A program made the position numbers and the translations under genes. Positions 8,562 to 16,930 of a stretch of DNA of 64,000 bases are shown in pieces (position 1 is the stretch's first letter; the number at the start of each line of letters is the position of its first letter). This DNA comes from CALMEC01 sp964628685 (GTDB taxonomy: Bacteria > Actinomycetota > Thermoleophilia > Miltoncostaeales > Miltoncostaeaceae). The stretch spans positions 186,001 to 250,000 of the forward strand of contig CAZVNM010000003.1 of NCBI GenBank assembly GCA_964628685.1, read 5' to 3'. The notes beneath the pieces are model-generated. The model was not told where the DNA came from and did not search any database. It saw only the letters and a list, made by a program, of their open reading frames with translations.

Positions 8562-10114
8562 TGCCCTGGATCACCATCCTCATCCTCCTGCCGCTGGCCG
8601 GTTCGATCGCACTCCTGGCGATGGGGCGGATGCGCGACGCCTCGGCCGCGAAGGCCGTGGCCGCGCTGGTCTCGTTCGCCGCGCTCGCCGTCTCGGTGGT
8701 GGCGTTCATCGACATGGACCGCGACGCCGGCGCGCTGCAGCTGGTGGACCACCAGACCTGGATCACGAAGCTGGGCGTCGCCTGGAACGTCGGCGTGGAC
8801 GGCATCTCCATCTGGCTGATCCTGCTCACCACGCTGCTCTTCTTCCTGGCGGTGCTTGCGGCCTCGGCGTCCAACCGGCCGCGCATGTCGGCGTACCTGG
8901 GCCTCATCCTCATGGCGGAGTTCGGCCTGCTCGGCCTCTTCGCCGCGGGCGACCTGGTGCTCTTCTACGTCTTCTGGGAGGCCATGCTCATCCCGTTCTC
9001 GCTCCTCATCTGGATGTGGGGCGACGCGGAGCGGCGGCGTTCGGCCATCTCGTTCTTCATCTACACCATGGTCGGCAGCCTGCTGATGCTCGTCGCCATC
9101 CTGGCCACCGGCCTGATGGCACGCACCGGCACCGACCCGGTCACGTTCAACATCCAGGAGCTCGCGGGTCGCGCCTGGAGCGAGTCGGAGTCCACGTGGC
9201 TCTTCGGCGCGTTCGCCCTCGCGTTCCTCATCAAGGTGCCGATCATCCCGCTGCACGGGTGGATGCCCGGCGCATACGGTTCGGCGCCGCTCGTGGTGAC
9301 CGGACTGCTCTCGTCCGTCATGAGCAAGGCCGGCATCTACGGCCTCATGCGCATCGGCATCCCGCTCTTCCCGGAGGGCGCCGGCAACCTCGCGCTCCCC
9401 ATCTCGATCCTCGCCGTGGTGGGCATCCTCTACGGATCGCTCGTCGCCTGGCGATCGGTGACGATGCGGATGCTGGTCGCCTACTCCAGCCTGGCGCACC
9501 TCGGCTTCATCGTGCTGGCCGTCATGGCGTTCGACCAGATGGCCGGCCAGGGCGCCGTGCTCCAGATGGTCAACCACGGGATCATCATCGCGGCCGCGTT
9601 CGCGATGGTCGGCATCGTCGCCCGCTCACGCGGCGGCGACGAGGAGATCGACCGCATCTCGGGCCTCGCCAAGGGCGCCCCGTGGCTCGCCGGCATCTTC
9701 CTCATCATCACGATGGCGAGCCTCGCCATCCCGGGGTCCAACAACTTCGTCGGCGAGTTCTTCATGCTGACCGGCGTCTTCCGGGAGCGCCCGGTCCTCG
9801 CCGTGGTCGCGACCCTCGGCATCATCTACGCGTCGGTGTACATGCTGCGCCTCTACCAGCGCACCATGAACGGCCCGTCGACCCTGGGTGACGAGGCCAA
9901 CCGCCGCGCCGAGATGCGTCTCGGCGACATGATCTACGCTGTCCCGCTGGTGCTCGCCATGCTTGTCATCGCCTTCTGGCCCGCCGGGATCGTCAGGACC
10001 ACCGAGAAGTCGGTCGAGCAGACGTACGCATCCTGCGCTCCCATCGGCGACGCGGCCTCCGCCGCGCCCGGCACCAGGGAGCACGACCTCGCGACCAAGG
10101 GACCGTGCCGATGA
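8561..10114 (+). CDS. nuoM: NADH-quinone oxidoreductase subunit M (antiporter-like proton pump)
   Basis: This 517-aa protein is the second Mrp-type proton-pumping subunit, with about 14 hydrophobic helices. Visible signatures include GVDGISIWLILLTTLLFFL, FYVFWEAMLIP with the conserved membrane Glu, and KVPIIPLHGWMPGAYGSAP with the key Lys. The frame is open further upstream, but the ATG at 8561, overlapping the nuoL stop, gives the standard N terminus MPWITILILLPL. The last ~40 residues are a soluble tail with two cysteines. Confidence 0.97.
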   Translation: MPWITILILLPLAGSIALLAMGRMRDASAAKAVAALVSFAALAVSVVAFIDMDRDAGALQLVDHQTWITKLGVAWNVGVDGISIWLILLTTLLFFLAVLAASASNRPRMSAYLGLILMAEFGLLGLFAAGDLVLFYVFWEAMLIPFSLLIWMWGDAERRRSAISFFIYTMVGSLLMLVAILATGLMARTGTDPVTFNIQELAGRAWSESESTWLFGAFALAFLIKVPIIPLHGWMPGAYGSAPLVVTGLLSSVMSKAGIYGLMRIGIPLFPEGAGNLALPISILAVVGILYGSLVAWRSVTMRMLVAYSSLAHLGFIVLAVMAFDQMAGQGAVLQMVNHGIIIAAAFAMVGIVARSRGGDEEIDRISGLAKGAPWLAGIFLIITMASLAIPGSNNFVGEFFMLTGVFRERPVLAVVATLGIIYASVYMLRLYQRTMNGPSTLGDEANRRAEMRLGDMIYAVPLVLAMLVIAFWPAGIVRTTEKSVEQTYASCAPIGDAASAAPGTREHDLATKGPCR

Positions 10115-11547
10115 ACGTCTCGGCGCTCACCCCGTTCCTCATCATCTCGGGTGCCGGAGTCGTCGCGCTCCTGGCCGGACTGCTGCCCGCGCCGCACCGG
10201 CGGCGCATGCCGACCGTCATCGCGGTGGGCGCCATCGTCGCCGCGGCCGTGGTGAGCGTGTTCCAGTGGGGCGACGATCAGACCGCCCTGACGAACAACT
10301 ACGTGGCGGACCGGTTCACCCACCTGCTGACGTTCATCTTCCTGGGGGCGGCGCTCGCCACCGTGGCGTTCGCCTGGCGCGAGCCGTCGGCCACCGCCAA
10401 ACGCGGCGAGTACGTGGGGCTCATCCTCCTGTCGACCGCCGGCATGATGCTGGTCGCCGGCGCCGGCACGATGATCGTGCTCTTCCTGGGCATCGAGCTC
10501 CTGTCGGTGTCGCTGTACGTCCTGTGCTCCATCGAGACCTGGCGCAGCCGGTCGTTCGAGGCCGGCCTCAAGTACCTGATCATCGGGGCGATCGGCTCGG
10601 GCATCCTCGTCTACGGCCTCGCGCTCCTCTACGGCGCGACCGGCACCACCGTGCTGGCCGACCTTCAGGTCCGGCTGGCCGACGGCGACATGATGACCGA
10701 CCCGCTGACGCTCGCCGGCCTGGCGCTGGTCGTCGTCGGCCTCGGCTTCAAGGCGTCGGCCGTGCCGATGCACATGTGGACCCCGGACGTCTACGAGGGG
10801 GCGCCCACCCCCATCACCGCGTTCATGGCGACGGCCACCAAGGCCGCGGCCATCGCCGGGTTCATCCGCATCTTCTCGGACGCCGTCCTCGGGCTGGTGG
10901 ACAGCTGGCAGATGGCGATCGCGATCGTCGCCGCGGTCACGATGATCATCGGCAACGTCGCGGCCATCATGCAGGACAACATGAAGCGCATGCTCGCCTT
11001 CTCGGGCGTCGCGCATGCCGGCTATCTGCTGATCGGCGTGGCCGTCGGCACGGTGGCGGGCGTCGAGTCGGTGGTCTTCTACCTGATGGCCTATGTGGCC
11101 ATGACCCTCGCCGCGTTCGCGGTGGTCATCCTGCGTGAGCGTGAGGTGCCCGACGGCGACCGCATCCAGGCCCTGCAGGGCTACGGCTACCGCCGGCCGA
11201 TCGCCGGGATCGTCCTCACGCTGTCGATGCTCTCCCTGGCGGGCATCCCGCCCCTGGTCGGCTTCGTCGGCAAGTTCATGCTCTTCGGCGCGGCGGTGGA
11301 CGCCGACATGACCTGGCTGGCGGTGGTCGGCGCGGTGGGCAGCATGATCAGCCTGGCGTACTACCTGCGGGTCATCGGGGTCACCTGGTCATCCGAGCCG
11401 GAGACCGATGGCAGCGAGGGTCGCCGCTCGCCGCCGGCGGTCTGGTCGGTGGCGGTCGTCACCGGCGTCCTGATCCTGGCGCTCGCCATCGGCGCATCGC
11501 CGCTGGTCGACGTCTGCCGGGACGCGGCGCTCGCCATCATCGGCTAG
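10111..11547 (+). CDS. nuoN: NADH-quinone oxidoreductase subunit N (antiporter-like proton pump)
   Basis: This 478-aa subunit is the third antiporter-like pump. It has about 14 helices, the membrane Glu in VLFLGIELLSVSLYVL, and the channel segment GLGFKASAVPMHMWTPDVYE. The ATG at 10111 forms an ATGA overlap with the nuoM stop; a GTG at 10105 in the same frame is a less likely alternative. It is the last gene of the nuo operon, and a perfect hairpin follows 7 nt after the TAG. Confidence 0.96.
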   Translation: MNVSALTPFLIISGAGVVALLAGLLPAPHRRRMPTVIAVGAIVAAAVVSVFQWGDDQTALTNNYVADRFTHLLTFIFLGAALATVAFAWREPSATAKRGEYVGLILLSTAGMMLVAGAGTMIVLFLGIELLSVSLYVLCSIETWRSRSFEAGLKYLIIGAIGSGILVYGLALLYGATGTTVLADLQVRLADGDMMTDPLTLAGLALVVVGLGFKASAVPMHMWTPDVYEGAPTPITAFMATATKAAAIAGFIRIFSDAVLGLVDSWQMAIAIVAAVTMIIGNVAAIMQDNMKRMLAFSGVAHAGYLLIGVAVGTVAGVESVVFYLMAYVAMTLAAFAVVILREREVPDGDRIQALQGYGYRRPIAGIVLTLSMLSLAGIPPLVGFVGKFMLFGAAVDADMTWLAVVGAVGSMISLAYYLRVIGVTWSSEPETDGSEGRRSPPAVWSVAVVTGVLILALAIGASPLVDVCRDAALAIIG

Positions 11548-11554
11548 GAGGGGT

Positions 11555-11578
11555 CGCGCGTCCGTCATCGGACGCGCG
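11555..11578 (+). terminator. Hairpin at the end of the nuo operon
   Basis: A perfect 10-bp inverted repeat (CGCGCGTCCG / CGGACGCGCG) with a TCAT loop lies directly after the nuoN stop. No T-tract follows. It is placed where the operon's transcription should end. Confidence 0.6.
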
Positions 11579-11688
11579 TCGCCCCCGGGACCGGGCATCA
11601 CCCGACACGCGCCGGGCGCGGCATATACCGGACGTGGTCCGTCGACGGCCGGCGGTGCCCGCAGCGTCGCGTCGGGCAGCATGGGACG

Positions 11689-12630
11689 ATGAGCACCGGT
11701 CCGGCCGCGGATGGCACGCGAATCGATGTGGACCTGTCCGTCCGCGGCCCGTTCGCCGGGCGGGCGCTCGCCGACTTCCTCACCACCCGGGCCGTGGCCG
11801 GCATCGAGGACCACGGCCTGACCGACGACGGTGAGCACTGGTACGCCCGAACGATGCGGCTGAGCCACGGTCCCGGCGCACTGCGGGTGGTCCTCACCGA
11901 TCAGGGCGACGACACGGGCTCCGTCCCGGTGACCCTGATGCTCGCCGACGCCCGCGACGGCGACGAGGCGGTCACACGCACCCGGCGTCTGATCGACGCG
12001 GGCGCCGACCCGGCCGCCATCGTCAGGGGGCTCGTGGCGGATCCGGTGATGGGGCCGCTCGTCACGGCCGAGCCCGGGCTGCGGATCCCGGGGCACGTCG
12101 ACGGGGACGAGATGGCGGTGCGCGCGATCTTCGGCCAGCAGGTGTCGGTCGCACGGGCCCGGACCATGTTCACCCGCCTCGTCGAGATCCACGGTGACGC
12201 GGTGGAGCTCGGTGTGGAGGGGCTCACCCGACTCGCCCCGACCGCCGCCATGGTCGCGGCGATCCCGCCGGAGGACTTCCCCATGCCGCGCATGCGGGCC
12301 CGGGCGATCCGCGCCCTCTGCGCGGCCCTGGCCGACGGCACGATCCGACTGGATCACGGCGTCGATCCGCACGAGACCCGTGCGCGGTTGCTGGAGCTGC
12401 CGGGCATCGGACCGTGGACCGCCGACTACATCCGCATGCGCGCCCTGGGTGATCCCGACGTGTTCCTGCCGACCGACGCCGGTACCCGTCGCGCCCTGGC
12501 CTCGCTGGGCGTCCCGGACGATCCGGCGGATCTCGCCGAACGCTGGCGGCCGTGGCGGTCGTACGCCCAGATGCACCTGTGGCAGCACCTGCACAACGAC
12601 ACCGGGCCGTCAGCACACGATCGCGGCTGA
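11689..12630 (+). CDS. alkA: AlkA-type DNA-3-methyladenine glycosylase II
   Basis: This 313-aa protein has the two-part layout of AlkA: an N-terminal domain (residues 1-125) and a helix-hairpin-helix GPD glycosylase domain. It should remove alkylated bases in base-excision repair. The hairpin motif LPGIGPWTADYIRMRALG is followed by DVFLPTDAGTRRAL, where the second acidic position matches the catalytic Asp of E. coli AlkA (LPDD context). The segment AERWRPWRSYAQMHLW is also highly AlkA-like. No Ada methyltransferase domain is fused. The ATG at 11689 is preceded at 6 nt by a weak -10-like CAGCAT, so the message could be leaderless. It stands alone after the nuo operon and converges on the next gene. 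Confidence 0.9.
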   Translation: MSTGPAADGTRIDVDLSVRGPFAGRALADFLTTRAVAGIEDHGLTDDGEHWYARTMRLSHGPGALRVVLTDQGDDTGSVPVTLMLADARDGDEAVTRTRRLIDAGADPAAIVRGLVADPVMGPLVTAEPGLRIPGHVDGDEMAVRAIFGQQVSVARARTMFTRLVEIHGDAVELGVEGLTRLAPTAAMVAAIPPEDFPMPRMRARAIRALCAALADGTIRLDHGVDPHETRARLLELPGIGPWTADYIRMRALGDPDVFLPTDAGTRRALASLGVPDDPADLAERWRPWRSYAQMHLWQHLHNDTGPSAHDRG

Positions 12631-12637
12631 CGGCCCG
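12603..12637 (+). terminator. Hairpin spanning the alkA stop codon
   Basis: A 12-bp stem (CGGGCCGTCAGC / GCTGACGGCCCG) encloses an 11-nt loop, and its right arm contains part of the stop codon. It may protect or terminate the alkA message. A second hairpin follows at 12692. Confidence 0.4.
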
Positions 12638-12691
12638 ATGCCCACATCACGGGTCACGCCGGACGTCGTGGACGACCACGGCGGCGTTCCC

Positions 12692-12724
12692 CGTGGGGCG
12701 CGGCCGGACGGCCCGCGCCCCACG
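12692..12724. terminator. Bidirectional terminator between converging genes
   Basis: A 12-bp stem (CGTGGGGCGCGG / CCGCGCCCCACG) with a 9-nt loop lies between the 3' ends of alkA (+) and the GIKW-repeat gene (-). Its symmetry and position suit termination from both sides. Confidence 0.6.
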
Positions 12725-12737
12725 TCCCTCCTGACCG

Positions 12738-13919
12738 TTATGCGCCCAGGCGGAGCATCGCCACGCTGATGAGCGACACCTCGGCCGCCACCACACGGGC
12801 GTCCAGGCGACCCGGGTAGCCGGTCTCGATCATCGTCTGGAACTGGTCCAGCGCGGTGGCCGCCGACTGCCACTGACCGTCCAGGGCCGCGGCGCGGGCC
12901 TGGTTCAGCAGGGCGAGGCCGGGCGCGTACATGGTGGCGTCGAGGATCTGGCCATCCGAGCGGGCCTGGTTCCAGCGGCGGACCGCCTCGTCGATCATGG
13001 CGATGGACGTCGCCGGCGCTGCCGGTGCGGTGATGATCTGCTGCGAGGGGTCGTTGCCCGCCTCGAAGGACCCGTTGGGCGCCAGCTGGGCGACGCGCAG
13101 CGATCCGTCCGCGTTGACGGTGGCGGTCGCCGAGACCTCGGTGCCCGGCTGCAGGCGGTTCATGTCGACCGTCCCCGGCATGTTCATCGTGGACCGCACC
13201 ACGTAGGCCGGGTCGTTGATCGATGCGATGGAGATGGTGCGCTTGGCGTCGTCCACCCGGTCCATCGAACCGCCCGTCGGGACCGGAACCGCGCCCACCG
13301 TGGGGATCACGCGGACGCCGTCGCCGTACATGCGGGCGTTGGAGCCGACGAACCGGACGTTGGTGGTGACCAGGTCACCCACCGCCGGACGCGACATCGT
13401 GGACTTGGTGGTCTTGCCGCCACGCGGGAGCCAGACGGCCATCCGCACCACGACGACGCCGCCGCGGGTGCCGATGGCGACCGCGTTGCGGTAGCGCTTG
13501 ACCACCACGCCGCGGACGCGGGTGCGCGATGCCTTGCCGGTGGGACGCAGGTTGGACTTGTAGGTGCCGTTGCGGGACCACTTGATGCCCCACTTGATGC
13601 CGCGCGGGGCACGGGACCACTTGATGCCGCTGGTCGGCCTGCCCCACTTGATGCCCTCCACGCGCACGCGGGTGCCGGGCTTCACGCGCCGCAGCGCGTG
13701 CACCGTCATCATCCGCCCCGAGCCGAGCGCCACGACCGCCGTCTTGGACTTAGCCTGCCAGGCGACCACCGTGCCGGCCCGGTCGGGCGGCAGCGGCTGC
13801 ACCGAGACCGACGTGACCCCGGCCGTCGCCGGAACGGCGAGGATCGCGCCAAGGGTCGCGACGATGCCGACCCGGCGTGTGGTCCGTGAAAGACGTGAAG
13901 CGTTCGTGCCCATCCCCAC
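12738..13919 (-). CDS. Secreted protein of unknown function with GIKW repeats
   Basis: I do not recognise the family. The 393-aa product has a basic N terminus and a hydrophobic stretch (VGIVATLGAILAVPATA) typical of a Sec signal peptide. Around residues 88-116 it carries four GIKW motifs, each followed by G, S or another G. Beta-rich segments with many Val and Gly follow (DUF5666-like character, uncertain). The C-terminal ~110 residues are helical, with EAVRRWNQARSDGQ and several Ala-rich helices. Starts are possible at GTG 13919 or ATG 13913. A promoter with TTGATT and TACCCT boxes lies upstream. The neighbours (alkA, otsB) give no clue to function. Confidence 0.75.
   Translation of the reverse strand: MGMGTNASRLSRTTRRVGIVATLGAILAVPATAGVTSVSVQPLPPDRAGTVVAWQAKSKTAVVALGSGRMMTVHALRRVKPGTRVRVEGIKWGRPTSGIKWSRAPRGIKWGIKWSRNGTYKSNLRPTGKASRTRVRGVVVKRYRNAVAIGTRGGVVVVRMAVWLPRGGKTTKSTMSRPAVGDLVTTNVRFVGSNARMYGDGVRVIPTVGAVPVPTGGSMDRVDDAKRTISIASINDPAYVVRSTMNMPGTVDMNRLQPGTEVSATATVNADGSLRVAQLAPNGSFEAGNDPSQQIITAPAAPATSIAMIDEAVRRWNQARSDGQILDATMYAPGLALLNQARAAALDGQWQSAATALDQFQTMIETGYPGRLDARVVAAEVSLISVAMLRLGA
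13578..13655 (-). repeat. Four copies of CCACTTGATGCC encoding GIKW
   Basis: The exact 12-mer CCACTTGATGCC (GGCATCAAGTGG on the coding strand) begins at 13578, 13590, 13617 and 13644. Each copy encodes Gly-Ile-Lys-Trp. Identical codons in all four copies point to recent local duplication or selection on the DNA or mRNA itself. Confidence 0.85.
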
Positions 13920-13945
13920 CCGATGTCCGTGGTTTCCTCAGACCA

Positions 13946-13973
13946 AGGGTAGACCGCTCCTCGCGCGAATCAA
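13946..13973 (-). promoter_or_regulatory. Promoter of the GIKW-repeat gene
   Basis: On the minus strand, a -35 TTGATT (13973-13968) and a -10 TACCCT (13951-13946) are separated by 16 nt. Transcription would start near 13939, leaving a leader of about 20-26 nt. The rest of 13974-14254 contains no gene I can support. Confidence 0.5.
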
Positions 13974-14254
13974 CGGACGCATGGACCGATCTCACCGATG
14001 ACTTACAACATCGGCAGAACGGGGGTCCATCCTTGAATCCGGTGTCGCATCGCAACGCAGGACCATGCGACCCGGCCCGATGCGGACGGATCGGGTGCGG
14101 CGACGTGATCTCTCCGGGCGACGGCGACGCGGTGGCATCGGCAGCCCGCGGGGCCACGCACCCGCCGTGCGCGATCGAAACGGAGTCGTGAACGTCTGAC
14201 CCCGAACCGTCGAAGATCGCGGGTGCGGCACGCGAATGGTCCGACCGGGAGTGT

Positions 14255-14260
14255 TAACGT
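14255..14260 (+). promoter_or_regulatory. -10 element of leaderless otsB
   Basis: TAACGT ends 8 nt before the ATG at 14269. This spacing would place the transcription start on or next to the start codon. No Shine-Dalgarno fits at this ATG. Confidence 0.5.
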
Positions 14261-14268
14261 CGACGGTG

Positions 14269-15066
14269 ATGGACTCGGCGACCAGCACCACCGCCCTCGA
14301 CCCGCTGCGGGACGACCCCGGCAGCTCGGCGATCCTGCTGGATCTGGACGGCACCCTGGCGCCGATCATCCCCCAGCCCGACGGCGTCGCGATCCCCGAC
14401 GACATCCGCGAGGTCCTGCCCACGCTCCGCGACCGGTACGGCGTGGTGGCCTTCATCAGCGGCCGTTCACTCCACGACCTGCGTCGCATCGTCGGCATGG
14501 ACGGGGTGATCTACTCCGGAAACCACGGCCAGCAGATCATCGGCCGTGACGGCGAACCGATGCCGACCCCGCCGGTCGACCTGAGCGCCCTCCAGGAGTT
14601 CGCCGCCCGCTGGTGCGACCGCACCCTCGACCGGCTGGGGATCTGGCTGGAGAACAAGGAACAGACCCTCACGTTCCACTACCGCAACGCGGCCGATCCG
14701 GACGCCGCCGAGCTCTACCTGGCACGCGAGGTGGCGACCGCGGGTGCCGACGCCGGGCTGCGGGTGGCACCGGGTCGGATGTCGCTGGAGGTCCACCCGG
14801 GCGGCAGCACCTCCAAGGGGACCGCCGCGCGGGCCATCCTCGACGCGCACCCCCGGATCCGCCGGGTCGTCTCGCTGGGCGACGACCGCACCGACGTGGA
14901 CGTCTGGCGCCTGCTGGACGAGCTCACCTCCAACGGCAGCCTGGAGGTGGGCGTGAGCGTGGGCGTCATGTCGGACGAGACCCCCGACGTGGTGCGCGAG
15001 AACGCCGATGTCGCCGTGAACGGCGTCCCCGGATCGGCCGGGGTGCTTCGCCACCTGGCCGCCTGA
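14269..15066 (+). CDS. otsB: Trehalose-6-phosphate phosphatase
   Basis: This 265-aa HAD-superfamily enzyme should dephosphorylate trehalose-6-phosphate to trehalose, a stress protectant. HAD motif I is LLDLDGTLAPI (nucleophile and acid Asp), followed by the cap-entry motif ISGRSL and YSGNHGQQI. Motif III is in EVHPGGSTSKGTA with its Lys. Motif IV is SLGDDRTDVDVW, the magnesium-binding acids. ATG 14269 is chosen over an in-frame ATG at 14236 because of the -10 box 8 nt upstream. No otsA synthase is in the window. It converges on polX with only 15 nt between the stops. Confidence 0.92.
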   Translation: MDSATSTTALDPLRDDPGSSAILLDLDGTLAPIIPQPDGVAIPDDIREVLPTLRDRYGVVAFISGRSLHDLRRIVGMDGVIYSGNHGQQIIGRDGEPMPTPPVDLSALQEFAARWCDRTLDRLGIWLENKEQTLTFHYRNAADPDAAELYLAREVATAGADAGLRVAPGRMSLEVHPGGSTSKGTAARAILDAHPRIRRVVSLGDDRTDVDVWRLLDELTSNGSLEVGVSVGVMSDETPDVVRENADVAVNGVPGSAGVLRHLAA

Positions 15067-15081
15067 GGGCGCCCGGACCGG

Positions 15082-16818
15082 TCAGCGGCCGGGTCGAAGG
15101 CCCTCGAACGGCCCGCAGTTGACCACCCGGCCCGGGGTGACGCCGGCGCGCCGCGCCGTCAGGATCCCGTAGCGGCGGGTGCGCAGTTCGTCCACCGAAT
15201 GCGCGTCGGTGCCGATCGTCAGCCGCACACCGGCCGCCAGGGCCCGGCGGGCGTGCTCGGCGTTGAGGTCCAGGCGCTTCGGCTGCGCGTTGATCTCGAG
15301 CGCGGTGCCGGTGGCCGCGGCCCGCTCGAGCACCCGGTCCATGTCGAGCCGGTACCCCTCGCGGCGCCCGAACATGCGCCCCGTGGGATGGCCGATGCCG
15401 TCGATGAGCGGGTGTTCGATGGCCGCCAGCACCCGTTCGGTGAGCCGCTCGGGCGACTGCCGAAACCCGCTGTGCAGGCTGGCGGTGACCCAGTCGAAGC
15501 CGGCCAGCAGGTCGTCGGGATGGTCGATGCGCCCGTCGGTGAGGACGTCGACCTCGCAGGCCTTCAGCACCCGGATGCCCTCGACCTCCTCGTTGATCGC
15601 GTCGATGGCGTCCCACTGACGCCGCACGCGGTCGGCGTCGAGGCCGCCGGCCATCGCCAGGCTCACCGAGTGGTCGCTGATCCCCAGGTACTCGAGCCCC
15701 AGGTCGCGCGCCGCGAGCACCATCTCGCGCAGGGTGTTGCGCCCGTCGCTCCAATCGGTGTGCACATGCAGGTCGCCGCGCAGGTCGGCCTCGGTCACCA
15801 GGTCGGGCAGCGCCCCCGCCTGCGCGACGGCGATCTCGCCGCTGTCCTCCCGCAGCTCCGGCGGGATGTACGTCAGGCCGAGCGTGGCGTAGACCTCCTC
15901 CTCCGTCCGGCAGCGCGCCACCGACCCGTCGGCGTCGGTGATCCCGTGCTCCGACACCGACCGCCCCTGTCGCACCGCAAGCTCGCGCAGCCGCACGTTG
16001 TGCGCCTTCGAGCCGGTGAGGTGCTGCAGGAGGTTGCCGTACGACGCGGCCTCCGTGTATCGCACCTCCACGCGGATCCCCGACTGGGTCATGACCGCCG
16101 CACCCGCGGGGCCGGACGATCGCAGCCCGGTCACGACCGGATGCGCGGCGAGGACGGCCGTGACCGCGTCCGGCTCCCGGGTGACGACCACCAGGTCGAT
16201 GTCGTGGACCGTCTCGGCACCGCGGCGCAGACCGCCCGCCAGGGACGCCTCCTCCACCACGTCGAGCGTGGCCAGATCGGCGAGGATGCGGTCGGCCACC
16301 GGCATCGCCCGGCCGATGGGTACGCGTTGGACGGTGCCGCCGCGCGCCGCGCGCTCCTCCAGTTCGGCCGCCACACCGCGCACCGTCTTGGGGCCGATGC
16401 CCTCCACGGTCCCCAGCCGCTCATCCGCCACGGCCGCCGCCAACGACGTCAGGTCGGTGACCCCCAGGGCGCGCCATGCCGCCGCCGCACGCTTGGGGCC
16501 GATCCCCGGCAGCCGCGCGACATCGGCGAGCCCTGCCGGCACACGATCGGTCAGCCGCTCGAGTGCGGCGATGCGTCCCGTGGTGGCGAGCTCGGCGATC
16601 TTGTCCTGAAGGGTGGCGCCGATGTCGGGCAGATCGGTGGCACGGCCCTCGAGCGCCATGCGGGCCACGGAGTCGGCGACCGCCCGGATGCGGGCCGCGC
16701 CGCGACGGTACGCCAGGAGACGATGACGCGATCGCTCCCCGTCGATCTCGAGCAGGTCGGCCAGGAGGTCGAACGCGTCGGCGACCTCGATGTTCGTCGG
16801 CAGGGATCCATCGGACAT
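15082..16818 (-). CDS. polX: DNA polymerase X family protein with PHP domain
   Basis: This 578-aa protein matches the bacterial PolX layout: helix-hairpin-helix segments (including LPGIGPKRAAAAW and VEGIGPKTVRGVA), a polymerase-beta nucleotidyltransferase core, and a C-terminal PHP phosphoesterase domain. The metal-binding acids of the core sit in VHDIDLVVVTREPD and RVEVRYT. The PHP metal site is visible as GDLHVHTDWSDGRN, then ISDHS, HPLIDGIGHPTGR and TIGTDAHS. Known PolX enzymes fill gaps and have 3'-5' exonuclease activity in repair. It begins with a TACCCT box 6 nt before the ATG, indicating a leaderless message, and is transcribed divergently from the L,D-transpeptidase gene. Confidence 0.93.
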   Translation of the reverse strand: MSDGSLPTNIEVADAFDLLADLLEIDGERSRHRLLAYRRGAARIRAVADSVARMALEGRATDLPDIGATLQDKIAELATTGRIAALERLTDRVPAGLADVARLPGIGPKRAAAAWRALGVTDLTSLAAAVADERLGTVEGIGPKTVRGVAAELEERAARGGTVQRVPIGRAMPVADRILADLATLDVVEEASLAGGLRRGAETVHDIDLVVVTREPDAVTAVLAAHPVVTGLRSSGPAGAAVMTQSGIRVEVRYTEAASYGNLLQHLTGSKAHNVRLRELAVRQGRSVSEHGITDADGSVARCRTEEEVYATLGLTYIPPELREDSGEIAVAQAGALPDLVTEADLRGDLHVHTDWSDGRNTLREMVLAARDLGLEYLGISDHSVSLAMAGGLDADRVRRQWDAIDAINEEVEGIRVLKACEVDVLTDGRIDHPDDLLAGFDWVTASLHSGFRQSPERLTERVLAAIEHPLIDGIGHPTGRMFGRREGYRLDMDRVLERAAATGTALEINAQPKRLDLNAEHARRALAAGVRLTIGTDAHSVDELRTRRYGILTARRAGVTPGRVVNCGPFEGLRPGR

Positions 16819-16824
16819 GTGCGA

Positions 16825-16830
16825 AGGGTA
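16825..16830 (-). promoter_or_regulatory. -10 element of leaderless polX
   Basis: TACCCT on the minus strand ends 6 nt before the polX ATG (16818). No ribosome binding site fits between them. Confidence 0.55.
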
Positions 16831-16881
16831 AACGGTGGGTTAAACCGGACCGGGTTCATGGGTGCCATCGACCGAACGCCT

Positions 16882-16887
16882 TAGACT
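16882..16887 (+). promoter_or_regulatory. -10 element of the L,D-transpeptidase operon
   Basis: TAGACT on the plus strand predicts a start near 16894 and a ~37-nt leader. That leader contains the purine-rich GGAGTGGAGGGCGA just before GTG 16931. This is a conventional leadered gene, unlike its divergent neighbour polX. Confidence 0.5.
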
Positions 16888-16930
16888 GGCGCGGTCGGCG
16901 AGGTTCCCGCACGGGTGGAGTGGAGGGCGA

